Positions 26,656-34,625 of a stretch of 34,860 nt of DNA are shown here, one piece after another (the first letter of the stretch is position 1; the number at the start of each line of letters is the position of its first letter). The stretch is taken from the NCBI RefSeq assembly GCF_900107125.1, contig NZ_FNOU01000027.1:1-34860 (forward strand), written 5' to 3'. The notes under the pieces were generated by a model. The model saw nothing but the letters and a program-made list of their open reading frames with translations, was not told where the DNA came from and did no database searches. The DNA is from Eubacterium barkeri. GTDB lineage: Bacteria > Bacillota > Clostridia > Eubacteriales > Eubacteriaceae. A program made the position numbers and the translations under genes.

Positions 26656-27569
26656 TGCAATATGACGTAATCATTATTGGAAGCGGTCCCGCTGGTTTAA
26701 GTGCTGGGATTTATGCTGCCCGTGGACAGCTGAATACATTAATTCTGGAAAAAGGGGCGATTGGTGGTCAGGCTGTTACCACCTGGGAGATTGAAAACTA
26801 TCCCGGAGCTCCGGAAGAAACAACGGGACCATCCTTAACCGAGCGTATGCGGGAACAGTGTGTGTCCTTCGGCGTAACCTTTATGACCGGTGAGTATAGA
26901 AGTTTGGCTAAAACCACAGAGGGCTATGTTGTCAGTGTGGGGGATCAATCCATCACAACCCAATGCGTTATTGTTGCCAGTGGGGCAGAACCTCGGCTCC
27001 TGGGGTGTCCTGGGGAGCAGGAATACCGGGGTATGGGGGTTTCCTACTGTGCCACCTGTGATGCCAATTTTTTCCGAAACCGTCATGTGGCAGTTGTTGG
27101 GGGAGGGGATACCGCCATTGAAGAGGCCTTATACTTAACTAAATTTGCATCCCAGGTGACGGTCATCCATCGCAGGGATGCCCTCCGGGCGACAAAGATT
27201 TTGGCAGATCGAGCGATGGCAAACAACAAAATTGATATTGTTTGGGACAGTATTGTGGAATCCATTGATGGGGATGGTTTAGTTTCCGGGGTGACGTTAA
27301 AGAATGTTAACACAGGGGAAAGCCAAAAGCTGCCAGTGGATGGTGTTTTCATCTTTGTGGGTCAGAAGCCTAATAGTGATGTTTTTGCCGATGATTTGAC
27401 GTTGGACGACCGGGGGTATATTATAACCGATGAACAAATGTCTGTAGGACTTCCTGGAATCTTTGCCGCAGGGGATGTTCGTCAGAAAATGCTGCGCCAG
27501 GTGGTCACAGCCACAGCGGATGGTGCCATAGCAGGGGTATCTGCCATCCGTTATCTTGAGAATTTATAA
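26655..27569 (+). CDS. trxB: Thioredoxin reductase
   Basis: This flavoenzyme passes electrons from NADPH to thioredoxin. The 304 residues have the FAD-binding GSGPAGLSAGIYAARG (9-24), the redox-active CATC (Cys132, Cys135), the NADPH-binding GGGDTAIEEA (about 149-158) and the C-terminal GIFAAGDVR followed by TATADGAIAG. It starts with TAATG overlap on the upstream transporter gene, with GAGGAGG inside that gene, so the two are coupled. Flavodoxin- or ferredoxin-linked relatives exist; NADPH use is inferred from the family. No thioredoxin gene is in the window. Confidence 0.93.
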   Translation: MQYDVIIIGSGPAGLSAGIYAARGQLNTLILEKGAIGGQAVTTWEIENYPGAPEETTGPSLTERMREQCVSFGVTFMTGEYRSLAKTTEGYVVSVGDQSITTQCVIVASGAEPRLLGCPGEQEYRGMGVSYCATCDANFFRNRHVAVVGGGDTAIEEALYLTKFASQVTVIHRRDALRATKILADRAMANNKIDIVWDSIVESIDGDGLVSGVTLKNVNTGESQKLPVDGVFIFVGQKPNSDVFADDLTLDDRGYIITDEQMSVGLPGIFAAGDVRQKMLRQVVTATADGAIAGVSAIRYLENL

Positions 27570-27579
27570 CAGGGGTAAT

Positions 27580-27606
27580 AAAAAAGAGCCGTTTGGGCTC
27601 TTTTTT
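27580..27606. terminator. Bidirectional terminator between trxB and the methyltransferase gene
   Basis: The stem AAAAAGAGCC / GGCTCTTTTT with a 5-nt loop (27591-27595) has an A-tract on the left and a T-tract on the right, so it can end transcription from either side. Confidence 0.88.
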
Positions 27607-27608
27607 AT

Positions 27609-28235
27609 TTAGGCACTTAATACGCTAGAGGCATCGGCCTTAGCCATATAGGTATATTTGTTGAGCTTTTTCCATTGGATGCCCGTAAATCCGGCCTTAC
27701 CAAGCATTTGCCAGATATCCTTTTCGCTGTACATCCGAATATCTGTTACTTCATTGATGGGGCGGCTGACAATGTTTAAGTAGCGCATGGCCGCGTTCAG
27801 GTAAGTATCGCAGATGATGAGCGTGCCTTTGGGCTTGAGGACGCGGTGAATTTCCTCCAGAACGTCATGGGGATAGGGATAGTGGTGGAAGGTTGAGGTG
27901 CTGACCACCATATCGAAGGAGTCTTTTTTGTAGGGAAGCTGCTTTGCGTTACCGAAGTTTAGGGTAACATCCTTATCAGCCAGACGTTCTTTGGCTCCAG
28001 CCAGACGTTCAAGGGAATAATCAAAGCCGTTGGCTGTAATCAGCGGAAAGGCCTCGAAGATTTGCTCTAACATCAAGCCCGACCCACAGTCTAAATCCAA
28101 AAGTGTATTGAACTGATAATCCTTTAGGGCCTCCACAATATCTTGGCGGCAATCGTGGGAATATTTTCGAAATTCACTGGTATTAAAGATGGCGGCCATT
28201 AAGTCCTGGCTGATGCCACGTGTATCATTATTCAT
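27609..28235 (-). CDS. Class I SAM-dependent methyltransferase
   Basis: The 208 residues form a single Rossmann-type methyltransferase domain (Methyltransf_11/UbiE-like): motif I LLDLDCGSG (45-53), the acidic end of strand 2 in NGFDYSLERL, the motif around FGNAKQLPYKKDSFDMVVSTSTFHHYP, and VLEEIHRVLKPKGTLIICD. The second residue of motif I is D instead of the usual G or V. The substrate cannot be told. AAAGGAT lies before the ATG. It is a single gene in this orientation, ending at the terminator shared with trxB. Confidence 0.85.
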   Translation of the reverse strand: MNNDTRGISQDLMAAIFNTSEFRKYSHDCRQDIVEALKDYQFNTLLDLDCGSGLMLEQIFEAFPLITANGFDYSLERLAGAKERLADKDVTLNFGNAKQLPYKKDSFDMVVSTSTFHHYPYPHDVLEEIHRVLKPKGTLIICDTYLNAAMRYLNIVSRPINEVTDIRMYSEKDIWQMLGKAGFTGIQWKKLNKYTYMAKADASSVLSA

Positions 28236-28446
28236 TTTATTTGATCCTTTCTGAGGTAATCTTCATTGGTGCCCATAGTGTAACACGTTCTCAGAGGTTT
28301 GACCACCGTAAAAGGCTCTTTTTCTAAAAAGAAATTCAGGATGCAACACCGTAATGCCTGACTTGCAAAACAAGGTCCTTTTATCTGGGAAAAGGAACGA
28401 AATTGTAGAGTAACGTACTGTACCATGCTAAAAACTTAATGAATTC

Positions 28447-28980
28447 TTAAATCGGATACCACTGATTGAGGAAATCTTCCCGCTTATGCCAATCCGGCAT
28501 GAGGGTCCCCAGTGCAGAAGAAAAACCAAAATCATGGCTGGGATAGCGAAAGTGGAGCATCTCATGAAGTGCGATGTACTCAATACAGAACTCAGGGACT
28601 TTAATAAGCTCAAGATTAAGAATCAGGATTTTGCTTTTGGGGGAACAAGAGCCCCAACGGTTGAGCATGCGATAGATTCTGAGTTGGGGAAGCTGAAGTT
28701 TATAAGGTGCTGCTTTTACAACAGCATCTGCCAGCAAGGGTACGAATTTCTCCCGGGCCTGGTCCCGGTACCACATATCCAGTATGAATTCTTTATGCTC
28801 CCGGTTATTGGGTTGGTTACATTCCAATACAATATTTTCTCCGAGAATTTGGACCCGGGGCTCTAAGTTCGTGTGATGTACCGATAGATTGTAGTAATGC
28901 CCTAAATATTTATGGGATTCCCCGGTAGTATAGTGGTAAACCCGTTCATGTTCTGGTGTGATGATCTGTCCTTTTATCAT
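28447..28980 (-). CDS. YgjP-type (DUF45) zinc metallopeptidase-like protein
   Basis: The 177-residue protein has the family hallmarks: RMLNRWGSCSPKSKILILNLELIKVP (about 104-129), then the zinc-binding HEMLH (139-143) with a further His in PSHDFGF. Length is somewhat shorter than the usual 220-240 residue members. The physiological substrate of this family is not well established. I chose ATG 28980 because GAGGAGGG lies just before it; a frame reaching 15 codons further upstream crosses this ribosome site. Confidence 0.8.
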   Translation of the reverse strand: MIKGQIITPEHERVYHYTTGESHKYLGHYYNLSVHHTNLEPRVQILGENIVLECNQPNNREHKEFILDMWYRDQAREKFVPLLADAVVKAAPYKLQLPQLRIYRMLNRWGSCSPKSKILILNLELIKVPEFCIEYIALHEMLHFRYPSHDFGFSSALGTLMPDWHKREDFLNQWYPI

Positions 28981-29108
28981 AGTGCCCTCCTCGTATGTAA
29001 ACATTATATCATTAAGAAAAAGCAATGCTTCATAATTTGTTGCCCCATTTTAGCAATTATTTGTTATAATATAAAAACACATGTTTAGAAACAGGAGGAT
29101 TATTTGAA

Positions 29109-29942
29109 TTGCAAGAGATTAAAAATCCAAATCAAATGAACATTATTTTGGGGATTGTGGGCGTTGTCATGGGGGTGCTTTTGATTTTCGTGCCTGGTAT
29201 GCTGGTTGATCTGGGGGCCTATCAATTTTACTGTAATTATTTTGGTATTGCCATTATCATCTTTGCCCTTTGCTGGATCTTTTATTATGCCAGACGGTCG
29301 GCACAGTTCAAGGCTTTTATGGCCAGTGATGAGGAAAAGCTGCGATGGGATTATGATGAAGATTTGTACAATAGCTTCATTGGTGAGCTGCTAGCCATTC
29401 AGAAGAAATCCAGTCGAAAGCGTTTCTTGATTCTTTGGGGAGGTATTATTGCACTGTCAGTCGCCTTATATTTTCTTCTGAGCCCAGAATCGAGGAACTT
29501 TGCTTTCTTCTTTGGTGGGTTTTTTACCTTGACGGCGGCCATCTTCGTGCTCATTGCGCCCAATGCCTTTCGCTTTCGGGCGGCAGAAAAGCCTTACTGT
29601 TCGATTATCGCAGTCAATGAGGCCTATACCATGGGGCGGTATCATCGCTGGGATCGCTGTCGGGCAAAGGTAAAGTTCCATGAAAATGGTGACAATGAAT
29701 TCCATGTCCTTGGCTTAAACTATGAAGGTTTTACCGCCAATGGAAAGCTTTTTCGGGAATGGAGCGCACTTTTACCGAATGCTGAGGAAGGGACTTTAAA
29801 GGAAGCCCGGGAAATGGCATCGAAAATTAATAAGGCCACAAAGGTGTTTGAATCGAAGCCTAAGAAGGATATACTGGAACGTGCCTTTGATAAGATGCTG
29901 GGGAGAGATAAGCCAGCACCGGATCAGGGTAAAAAGAAATAA
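29109..29942 (+). CDS. Membrane protein of unknown function
   Basis: I do not recognise the family. The 277 residues have four likely membrane segments (about 11-37, 42-60, 104-122 and 128-150, two hairpins separated by a basic/acidic stretch) followed by a soluble C-terminal half of about 125 residues with VKFHENGDNEFHVLGLNYEGFTANG and a lysine-rich tail. The C-terminal half is presumably cytoplasmic by the positive-inside rule. The start is TTG at 29109 with AGGAGG upstream. It is a single gene, flanked by a divergent metallopeptidase gene and the big terminator at 29941. Confidence 0.75.
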   Translation: MQEIKNPNQMNIILGIVGVVMGVLLIFVPGMLVDLGAYQFYCNYFGIAIIIFALCWIFYYARRSAQFKAFMASDEEKLRWDYDEDLYNSFIGELLAIQKKSSRKRFLILWGGIIALSVALYFLLSPESRNFAFFFGGFFTLTAAIFVLIAPNAFRFRAAEKPYCSIIAVNEAYTMGRYHRWDRCRAKVKFHENGDNEFHVLGLNYEGFTANGKLFREWSALLPNAEEGTLKEAREMASKINKATKVFESKPKKDILERAFDKMLGRDKPAPDQGKKK

Positions 29943-29997
29943 TAAAAGAAGCCCCTTTCAGATTGTAGGATTGAATCTGAAAGGGGCTTCTTTTATT
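29941..29997. terminator. Long bidirectional terminator with a 24-bp perfect stem
   Basis: Bases 29941-29964 pair perfectly with 29974-29997 around a 9-nt loop. The arms overlap the stop codons of both convergent genes (29942 on the plus strand, 29993-29995 on the minus strand) and end in T-rich tracts in both directions. Confidence 0.93.
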
Positions 29998-30256
29998 GTG
30001 AAACCTTAGCATAGAGGGTTTTGGCACCAACCCCCTTTAACATTCCTAATTTTCCAGACAGAGCACTAATGATATCTGCTGGAGCATCTAAAATGACACT
30101 GATAACGGACACGCCGTGGGTTGGACAGGGGATGCCCATCCGTCCGATAATATAAGGGGCATATTGGTGGAGGGTCGCATTGAGACGTTCCACAGCCCCG
30201 CTATCTTCAACGATGATGCCGATGTGGGCAATCCGGTTGGAAGTTTGTGTCGCCAT
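29993..30256 (-). CDS. TM1266-type iron-only hydrogenase system regulator (putative)
   Basis: The 87-residue protein carries the family sequence RIAHIGIIVEDSGAVERLNATLHQYAPYIIGRMGIPCPTHG, split here as RIAHIGIIVED, YIIGRMGIP and THGVSVISVILDAP, with the end LSGKLGMLKGVGAKTLYAK. These small ACT-like proteins resemble the C-terminal domain of NikR and are usually found near [FeFe] hydrogenase genes; their ligand is not established. I chose ATG 30256, two bases after the luxS stop, since the longer frame runs through luxS. Here no hydrogenase gene is close by. Confidence 0.85.
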   Translation of the reverse strand: MATQTSNRIAHIGIIVEDSGAVERLNATLHQYAPYIIGRMGIPCPTHGVSVISVILDAPADIISALSGKLGMLKGVGAKTLYAKVSQ

Positions 30257-30257
30257 C

Positions 30258-30743
30258 TTATTCGGGGTAAATGAGATGATCCTCGGTGATGTTATCGAGG
30301 ACTTCATCTAAGAATTTCTGGGCTTCATACTTGGCCATGGGCAGATTCATATCCAGGTAATTGCCACAGTCCCGGGGAGCTGCACCGGGAATTTCTCCCT
30401 CAAAATCTGCCATGAAGCGATAGAGCTCCGTAACCAAGGGAACAATGTCCCGGGAAATGAGATCCCCTTTAATCAGCAAATAAAAACCGGTCCGGCAGCC
30501 CATGGGTCCGAAATAAACAATCTGATTGGAGCGTTCAGGATCGTTCCGGAGATAGGTTGCCCCTAAATGCTCAAGGGTATGGGATTCTGCGGTATTCAAT
30601 ACCGGCTCACGATTGGGTTCCTTCATCCGAATGTCGAAGGTGGTGATACAATCATCACCACAATAATCCTTACGGGAAACGTAGATCCCCCGAAGGAGAT
30701 CAATGTGGTTAACGGTAAAGCTTGCGATTTTTTTCATAATCAT
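30258..30743 (-). CDS. luxS: S-ribosylhomocysteine lyase LuxS
   Basis: LuxS cleaves S-ribosylhomocysteine to homocysteine and the precursor of autoinducer-2, serving methyl-cycle recycling. The 161 residues show the metal site HTLEH (about 55-59), GPMGCRTGFY with the catalytic Cys83, and the third ligand Cys126 in RDCGNY. The first ATG overlaps the recU stop (ATGA); a second ATG two codons later (30737) fits the ribosome site GAAAGGA slightly better. A companion nucleosidase gene is not in the window. Confidence 0.95.
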   Translation of the reverse strand: MIMKKIASFTVNHIDLLRGIYVSRKDYCGDDCITTFDIRMKEPNREPVLNTAESHTLEHLGATYLRNDPERSNQIVYFGPMGCRTGFYLLIKGDLISRDIVPLVTELYRFMADFEGEIPGAAPRDCGNYLDMNLPMAKYEAQKFLDEVLDNITEDHLIYPE

Positions 30744-31282
30744 AAATCCTTTCGTAAATTAAGATAGGTATTTAGCGCGTCTAAGTAATGGATGAGTAAA
30801 TTCCCCTGGGCAGGAATCCGTAATTGCGGATCGAAAGCGGCATGAGGAATGGACTTTCGCCCGGTTCCCTTTTGGGCAGCGTCCCAATAGGGCTTGAGGC
30901 TTTCAAAGGGGAGGAGATAAGCTTCGTCCAGCTGCTTAAAAAAGACAATGAGGAAGGACAGACCATCCTGACGTTGAAAGGCATCCATAAATTCAATCTG
31001 ATGGGCGTGGATGTTTGAAATGGGTAGCCGTTTGAGGTTCGTTTCCTTGGCATCAAAGCAAATAGGGATGCCCTGTACGTTTCCCATATAATCCACGGTA
31101 CTTTTTTCGTCAAAGTAAGCTAACTTGATGGTGCCACGCTCTTTATCCAATTCCACGGGCTTAATGGCCGTTGGCAGCTTTTGAACCACCGCCAGCCCCT
31201 GATCTAAGTAGAGCTGGTTGGATTGGTTGATACAGTCTTCCAGATAGCTTCCCCGGAGGCCCCGGGAGTGCCAATAGCCCAT
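30740..31282 (-). CDS. recU: Holliday junction resolvase RecU
   Basis: RecU cleaves four-way DNA junctions in recombination and is a Firmicutes protein. The 180 residues have the start YWHSRGLRGSYLEDCINQSNQLY, QKLPTAIKPVE, the catalytic-type block KSTVDYMGNVQGIPICFDAKET (two acidic residues and the lysine of the nuclease core) and SFLIVFFKQLDEAYLLPF. The ATG overlaps the stop of the preceding pseudouridine synthase by one base (TGATG); the ribosome site lies within that gene. RecU is often paired with penicillin-binding protein 1, but not here. Confidence 0.9.
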   Translation of the reverse strand: MGYWHSRGLRGSYLEDCINQSNQLYLDQGLAVVQKLPTAIKPVELDKERGTIKLAYFDEKSTVDYMGNVQGIPICFDAKETNLKRLPISNIHAHQIEFMDAFQRQDGLSFLIVFFKQLDEAYLLPFESLKPYWDAAQKGTGRKSIPHAAFDPQLRIPAQGNLLIHYLDALNTYLNLRKDL

Positions 31283-32229
31283 CAGTCCACCTCCGTATAA
31301 CCCAAATCTTTCAAAATTGATTGAAAATCCTGGGGAAGGGGTGCTTTAAAATCGTAGTTTAAGTCAGGGATGGCGTAATGCACACTATGAAGGAGCTGTC
31401 GCCGAAGTCCATATCGCTCTAAAAAAGCCTTGTTGACAGTGCGATGACCGTATTTGGGATCACCGATGATAGGATGATTGGCCGCGGCAAGCTGTACCCG
31501 GATTTGATGGGCCCGTCCGGTGAATAATCGGATACAGACCAGGCTGGTATCCTGGTTACTGGCGATACGGACACAGCTGAGGTGGGCAGATACACCTTCC
31601 TCCCCTGCCCCGATGGTCACCCGATTTGTGGCACCATCCTTTACGAGTTGATCCTGAAGGGTAAGGGATGGTGCAATGGTTCCCTTGACCAAGGCGAGGT
31701 ATTCCTTTAAAATACTACGGGAACGAATAGCAGTATTCACCAGCTTTTGGGTTGGGTAATCCTTTGGAATCATGATGATGCCACTGGTATTCTTATCCAA
31801 CCGATTGGAAGGAGCAGGGTGAAAGGTCCTCCCATCATTTTTAATGGCCGTAGAGAGCCAATCAGACAGTGCGGGTTCTCCGCTGGCATCGGGTTGGGTC
31901 AACATCCCCTGGGGTTTGTTTAGCACAAGGATATGCTCATCCTCATAAATCGGACGATCAAAGAGGGTGTTGTTTGGCAGCATTGGCGGTGTAGGAACCT
32001 TCTGGCCAGTACCGCTGAAATGGTCAATGGTTTCATCCGAGAAAAAAACCTGGATGCAATCCCCCTCATTGAGAAAAGTCTGGGGCTGTGCCCGCCCTTG
32101 ATTCAATGTAATTTGTTTCTTCCGGAGCATCTTTTGGAGAAATCCTTTAGAAGCCCGGGGGAAGCGCTTCAATAGATACCGATCGATGCGTTGACCGGCA
32201 GCGTTTGTATCAATATATAATTCTTTCAT
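31282..32229 (-). CDS. RluA-family 23S rRNA/tRNA pseudouridine synthase
   Basis: The 315 residues combine an N-terminal S4 RNA-binding domain (about 13-75: QRIDRYLLKRFPRASKGFLQKMLRKKQITLN) with a pseudouridine synthase core (about 95-290). The catalytic aspartate lies in SNRLDKNTSGI, and the core also shows VLNKPQGMLTQPD and GRAHQIRVQLAAANHPIIGDPKYG. It modifies RNA in the cytoplasm; which of the RluA/C/D sites it uses cannot be told, although a large S4 domain suggests rRNA. It is the first gene of the minus-strand operon. Confidence 0.9.
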   Translation of the reverse strand: MKELYIDTNAAGQRIDRYLLKRFPRASKGFLQKMLRKKQITLNQGRAQPQTFLNEGDCIQVFFSDETIDHFSGTGQKVPTPPMLPNNTLFDRPIYEDEHILVLNKPQGMLTQPDASGEPALSDWLSTAIKNDGRTFHPAPSNRLDKNTSGIIMIPKDYPTQKLVNTAIRSRSILKEYLALVKGTIAPSLTLQDQLVKDGATNRVTIGAGEEGVSAHLSCVRIASNQDTSLVCIRLFTGRAHQIRVQLAAANHPIIGDPKYGHRTVNKAFLERYGLRRQLLHSVHYAIPDLNYDFKAPLPQDFQSILKDLGYTEVD

Positions 32230-32235
32230 GGCCTT

Positions 32236-32244
32236 ATTATAGCA
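32236..32244 (-). promoter_or_regulatory. Extended -10 promoter of the rluA-type operon
   Basis: On the minus strand TATAAT (32241-32236) with TG one base before it lies directly in front of the gene. Counting 7 nt gives a start at position 32229, the A of the ATG, so the message may be leaderless. The -35 is not convincing. Confidence 0.5.
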
Positions 32245-32301
32245 TAAAAGCGATAAAGGGAATCCCTTTTTCTTTTGAAGTGCGAAGGGTGTGGTGAGTA
32301 T

Positions 32302-32309
32302 GGTACAAT
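32302..32309 (+). promoter_or_regulatory. Promoter of the DNA methyltransferase gene (-10 region)
   Basis: TACAAT (32304-32309) with TG at 32301-32302, one base before the hexamer, resembles an extended -10. No convincing -35 sits 17 nt upstream. Confidence 0.45.
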
Positions 32310-32324
32310 ACTAAAGTAGTTCAT

Positions 32325-34043
32325 ATGAAGGATGGAAAGAGTGTGAAATATATACCTTATATAGAAGAGAACCCAATTAAAGGGAATGCTGCCCCTGCAT
32401 TTGATTTGGAAGGGATTCGGGCAGAGGCGTCAGCGGCACCGGGAATGCCCTTGTATGACATGACGCTGACAGAACGAGTGGGAAAGGATGTGGCCCAGGG
32501 GATGCTGATTCATGGTGAGTGTATTGCCGCCTGTGCCTGGCTCAAGGAAAAAAGGGAGACCGTTGATTTAGTTTATATTGATCCACCCTTTGCCAGCGGA
32601 GCACACTATACAAACCGTATGTATCTTCGGGGGAAACCCCATACCCATCAAGCCTTTGAAGAAACCATGTACAGCGATATCTGGAAACAAGGGGATTATC
32701 TGAAATGGATGTATAAAAATCTTTTGGCCATTCGTAGCGTTATGCGTGAATCTGCCAGTATTTATGTCCATTTGGATTGGCACATCTGTCATTATATTAA
32801 AATATTGATGGATGATATCTTTGGAGCTCAGAATTTTCTCAATGAAATCATCTGGTCCTATAAATCAGGAGGTGCATCAACGGCCAGCTTTGCGAAAAAG
32901 CACGATACCCTCTATCTTTACGCCAAAAATAAAGGGCACCATCTGTTTAATCCGATGAAGGAGAAATCCTATAATCGTGGATTCAAACCCTATCGTTTTA
33001 AAAATGTGAAAGAGTATCAGGATGATGTGGGGTGGTACACCCAGGTTAATATGAGGGATGTTTGGGAGATTGATATGGTTGGGCGAACGGCTGGTGAGCG
33101 GGTGGACTATATCACCCAAAAACCAGAGGCTTTGCTGGAGCGCATAATAACGGCATCCAGTGGCGAAGGAATGGTCGTGGCAGATTTTTTTGGCGGAAGT
33201 GGTGTTGCCGCTGGGACAGCAAGCCGTCTCGGCCGACGGTTTATCCATTGTGATGTGGGTATCAATAGCATTAACGTCACCCGGGACCGATTAAAGAAGC
33301 AAGGGACTGGAAGTTTTTCCATTTACCGGGTGGAAGATGACCTATCCTTATATCGGAATCCAATCCAAACCATGGAGCAGCTTAAAGCACAGCTGCCAAA
33401 ATTTCAAAAAGAGAAGGGGATGCCGAAGGTTTTAGCGGGGACAATTTTAGAGGAAGGGGAACGGATTCCGATTTATCTCCCCAATTTGCTGGATCGATCG
33501 AGCCACCAATTGGAAGCATCCGTTCTGAGCCAACTACAACAGGCTCGAAAAACATTGAAAAAGAAATATTCTAAAATTCGAGTTTATCATCTTCTGGGGA
33601 ACATTGACTGTCAGGAAGAAGGACTGGAATTTGTCACTCTGAAACCGGTGCTCGAACAAATAGGGCGAGCCGATGAGGCGCTTTGGCATTGTGAAAAAAA
33701 TCAAGAGGGGTATACACTTCGTCTAAAGCAGTTTAAAAGTGATCATTTAAAGAAGAGTATTGAAATCTATAATAAAAAGAAAGAGAAGAACAAGGGGTAT
33801 AAAGCCATTCATATGAGCAGTAGTGGGTTGGAGCTCGTCGAAATGATTGCTCTGGATTGTGAGAATGATGGAGGGATTTGGACAAGCAGTGAAGAGATCC
33901 ATATTGATAAATGGGGATTCCTAATCTATAATAATGTAAAATTCAATACATTGTGGGATGGGACAATCCGATCAAGTAATCAGCCGAAGCGGCTCAAAAT
34001 ACGGAATATTGCAGGTGACGAAACGGTGTGGAAGATTGTATAA
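32325..34043 (+). CDS. Site-specific DNA methyltransferase, beta class (type III Mod-like), apparently orphan
   Basis: The 572 residues have the motif order of beta-class adenine-N6 or cytosine-N4 methyltransferases: motif IV DPPF (86-89, in VDLVYIDPPFASG) precedes the SAM-binding motif I ADFFGGSG (286-293). Between them are LDWHICHYIKILMDDIFG and WSYKSGGASTASFAKKHDTLYLYAK. The segment after about residue 330 is the likely target recognition and C-terminal region. No restriction subunit lies next to it. The start could be ATG 32325 (no ribosome site) or GTG 32343 (AAGGA 10 nt upstream, giving 566 residues). The target sequence is unknown. Confidence 0.85.
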   Translation: MKDGKSVKYIPYIEENPIKGNAAPAFDLEGIRAEASAAPGMPLYDMTLTERVGKDVAQGMLIHGECIAACAWLKEKRETVDLVYIDPPFASGAHYTNRMYLRGKPHTHQAFEETMYSDIWKQGDYLKWMYKNLLAIRSVMRESASIYVHLDWHICHYIKILMDDIFGAQNFLNEIIWSYKSGGASTASFAKKHDTLYLYAKNKGHHLFNPMKEKSYNRGFKPYRFKNVKEYQDDVGWYTQVNMRDVWEIDMVGRTAGERVDYITQKPEALLERIITASSGEGMVVADFFGGSGVAAGTASRLGRRFIHCDVGINSINVTRDRLKKQGTGSFSIYRVEDDLSLYRNPIQTMEQLKAQLPKFQKEKGMPKVLAGTILEEGERIPIYLPNLLDRSSHQLEASVLSQLQQARKTLKKKYSKIRVYHLLGNIDCQEEGLEFVTLKPVLEQIGRADEALWHCEKNQEGYTLRLKQFKSDHLKKSIEIYNKKKEKNKGYKAIHMSSSGLELVEMIALDCENDGGIWTSSEEIHIDKWGFLIYNNVKFNTLWDGTIRSSNQPKRLKIRNIAGDETVWKIV

Positions 34044-34057
34044 CAAAGGAGGATCAA

Positions 34058-34309
34058 ATGGGACATCTTTTATGGGTGCTAATTATTGGCGGCATTATAG
34101 GGGCGATCGCTGGTGCCATCGCCAGTCGGGATTTACCAGCTGGCTGCATTGGGAACATCGCTGCTGGGATTATTGGTTCTATTGTCGGGGAAAAGCTATT
34201 TGGATACTGGGGACCTGCAGCAGCAGGTATGGCCATCGTGCCGTCGATTATAGGAGCGCTAATTCTAGTAGCAGTACTTGATCTGTTCCTTCATTTACGG
34301 AAAAAATAA
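34058..34309 (+). CDS. GlsB/YeaQ/YmgE-type small membrane protein
   Basis: The 83-residue protein is mostly three hydrophobic, glycine-rich segments (about 3-24, 30-50 and 57-78), with the start GHLLWVLIIGGIIGAIAGAI and LPAGCIGNIAAGIIGSIVG, the pattern of this family, named after stress-induced membrane proteins. Function is not established. AAAGGAGG precedes the ATG at 34058, so the upstream in-frame codons (which overlap the methyltransferase end) are not used. It follows the methyltransferase by 14 nt and may share its transcript. Confidence 0.8.
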   Translation: MGHLLWVLIIGGIIGAIAGAIASRDLPAGCIGNIAAGIIGSIVGEKLFGYWGPAAAGMAIVPSIIGALILVAVLDLFLHLRKK

Positions 34310-34346
34310 ATAATCAGCCCAGTTGAAAAATAAGTAAATAAGGCTA

Positions 34347-34375
34347 TTGACAAAACCCCCGAGACAGTTTATACT
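34347..34375 (+). promoter_or_regulatory. rRNA operon promoter P1
   Basis: TTGACA (34347-34352), a 17-nt spacer, TATACT (34370-34375). The base 7 nt later is G34382. It shares TTTATACTAAACAAG with the S10 operon promoter. Confidence 0.88.
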
Positions 34376-34440
34376 AAACAAGCCGTATCGAAAGAGGGCA
34401 TGGCAAAACGAAAAAGCTATAAAATTACTAAAAAAAGTAG

Positions 34441-34469
34441 TTGACAAAGCGGATGCGGTTTGCTAAAAT
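34441..34469 (+). promoter_or_regulatory. rRNA operon promoter P2
   Basis: TTGACA (34441-34446), a 17-nt spacer, TAAAAT (34464-34469). G34476 lies 7 nt after the -10. The early transcript can form a 6-bp hairpin TGTCTC/GAGACA with a GAGA loop (34478-34493). Confidence 0.85.
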
Positions 34470-34532
34470 AAATAAGCTGTCTCGAGAGAGACACACCAAA
34501 TCCATCCCATTGAAAAACATTTAAAAAAGTGC

Positions 34533-34561
34533 TTGACAATGAAAGAGTGGTTTGGTAAAAT
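34533..34561 (+). promoter_or_regulatory. rRNA operon promoter P3
   Basis: TTGACA (34533-34538), a 17-nt spacer, TAAAAT (34556-34561). G34568 lies 7 nt after the -10. The 19 bases from the -10 (TAAAATAAATAAGCTGTCT) are identical to P2, suggesting tandem duplication. Confidence 0.85.
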
Positions 34562-34625
34562 AAATAAGCTGTCTAAAGCAAACGACTTCAGGATTGAGAA
34601 AATTTAAAAAACTTTCAAAATTCAC

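Noticed and set aside
28232..28426. A 64-residue minus-strand open frame upstream of the SAM methyltransferase, ending with a 4-nt overlap
   Set aside because: It has no ribosome site and a low-complexity, unpatterned sequence, so I read the region as non-coding.
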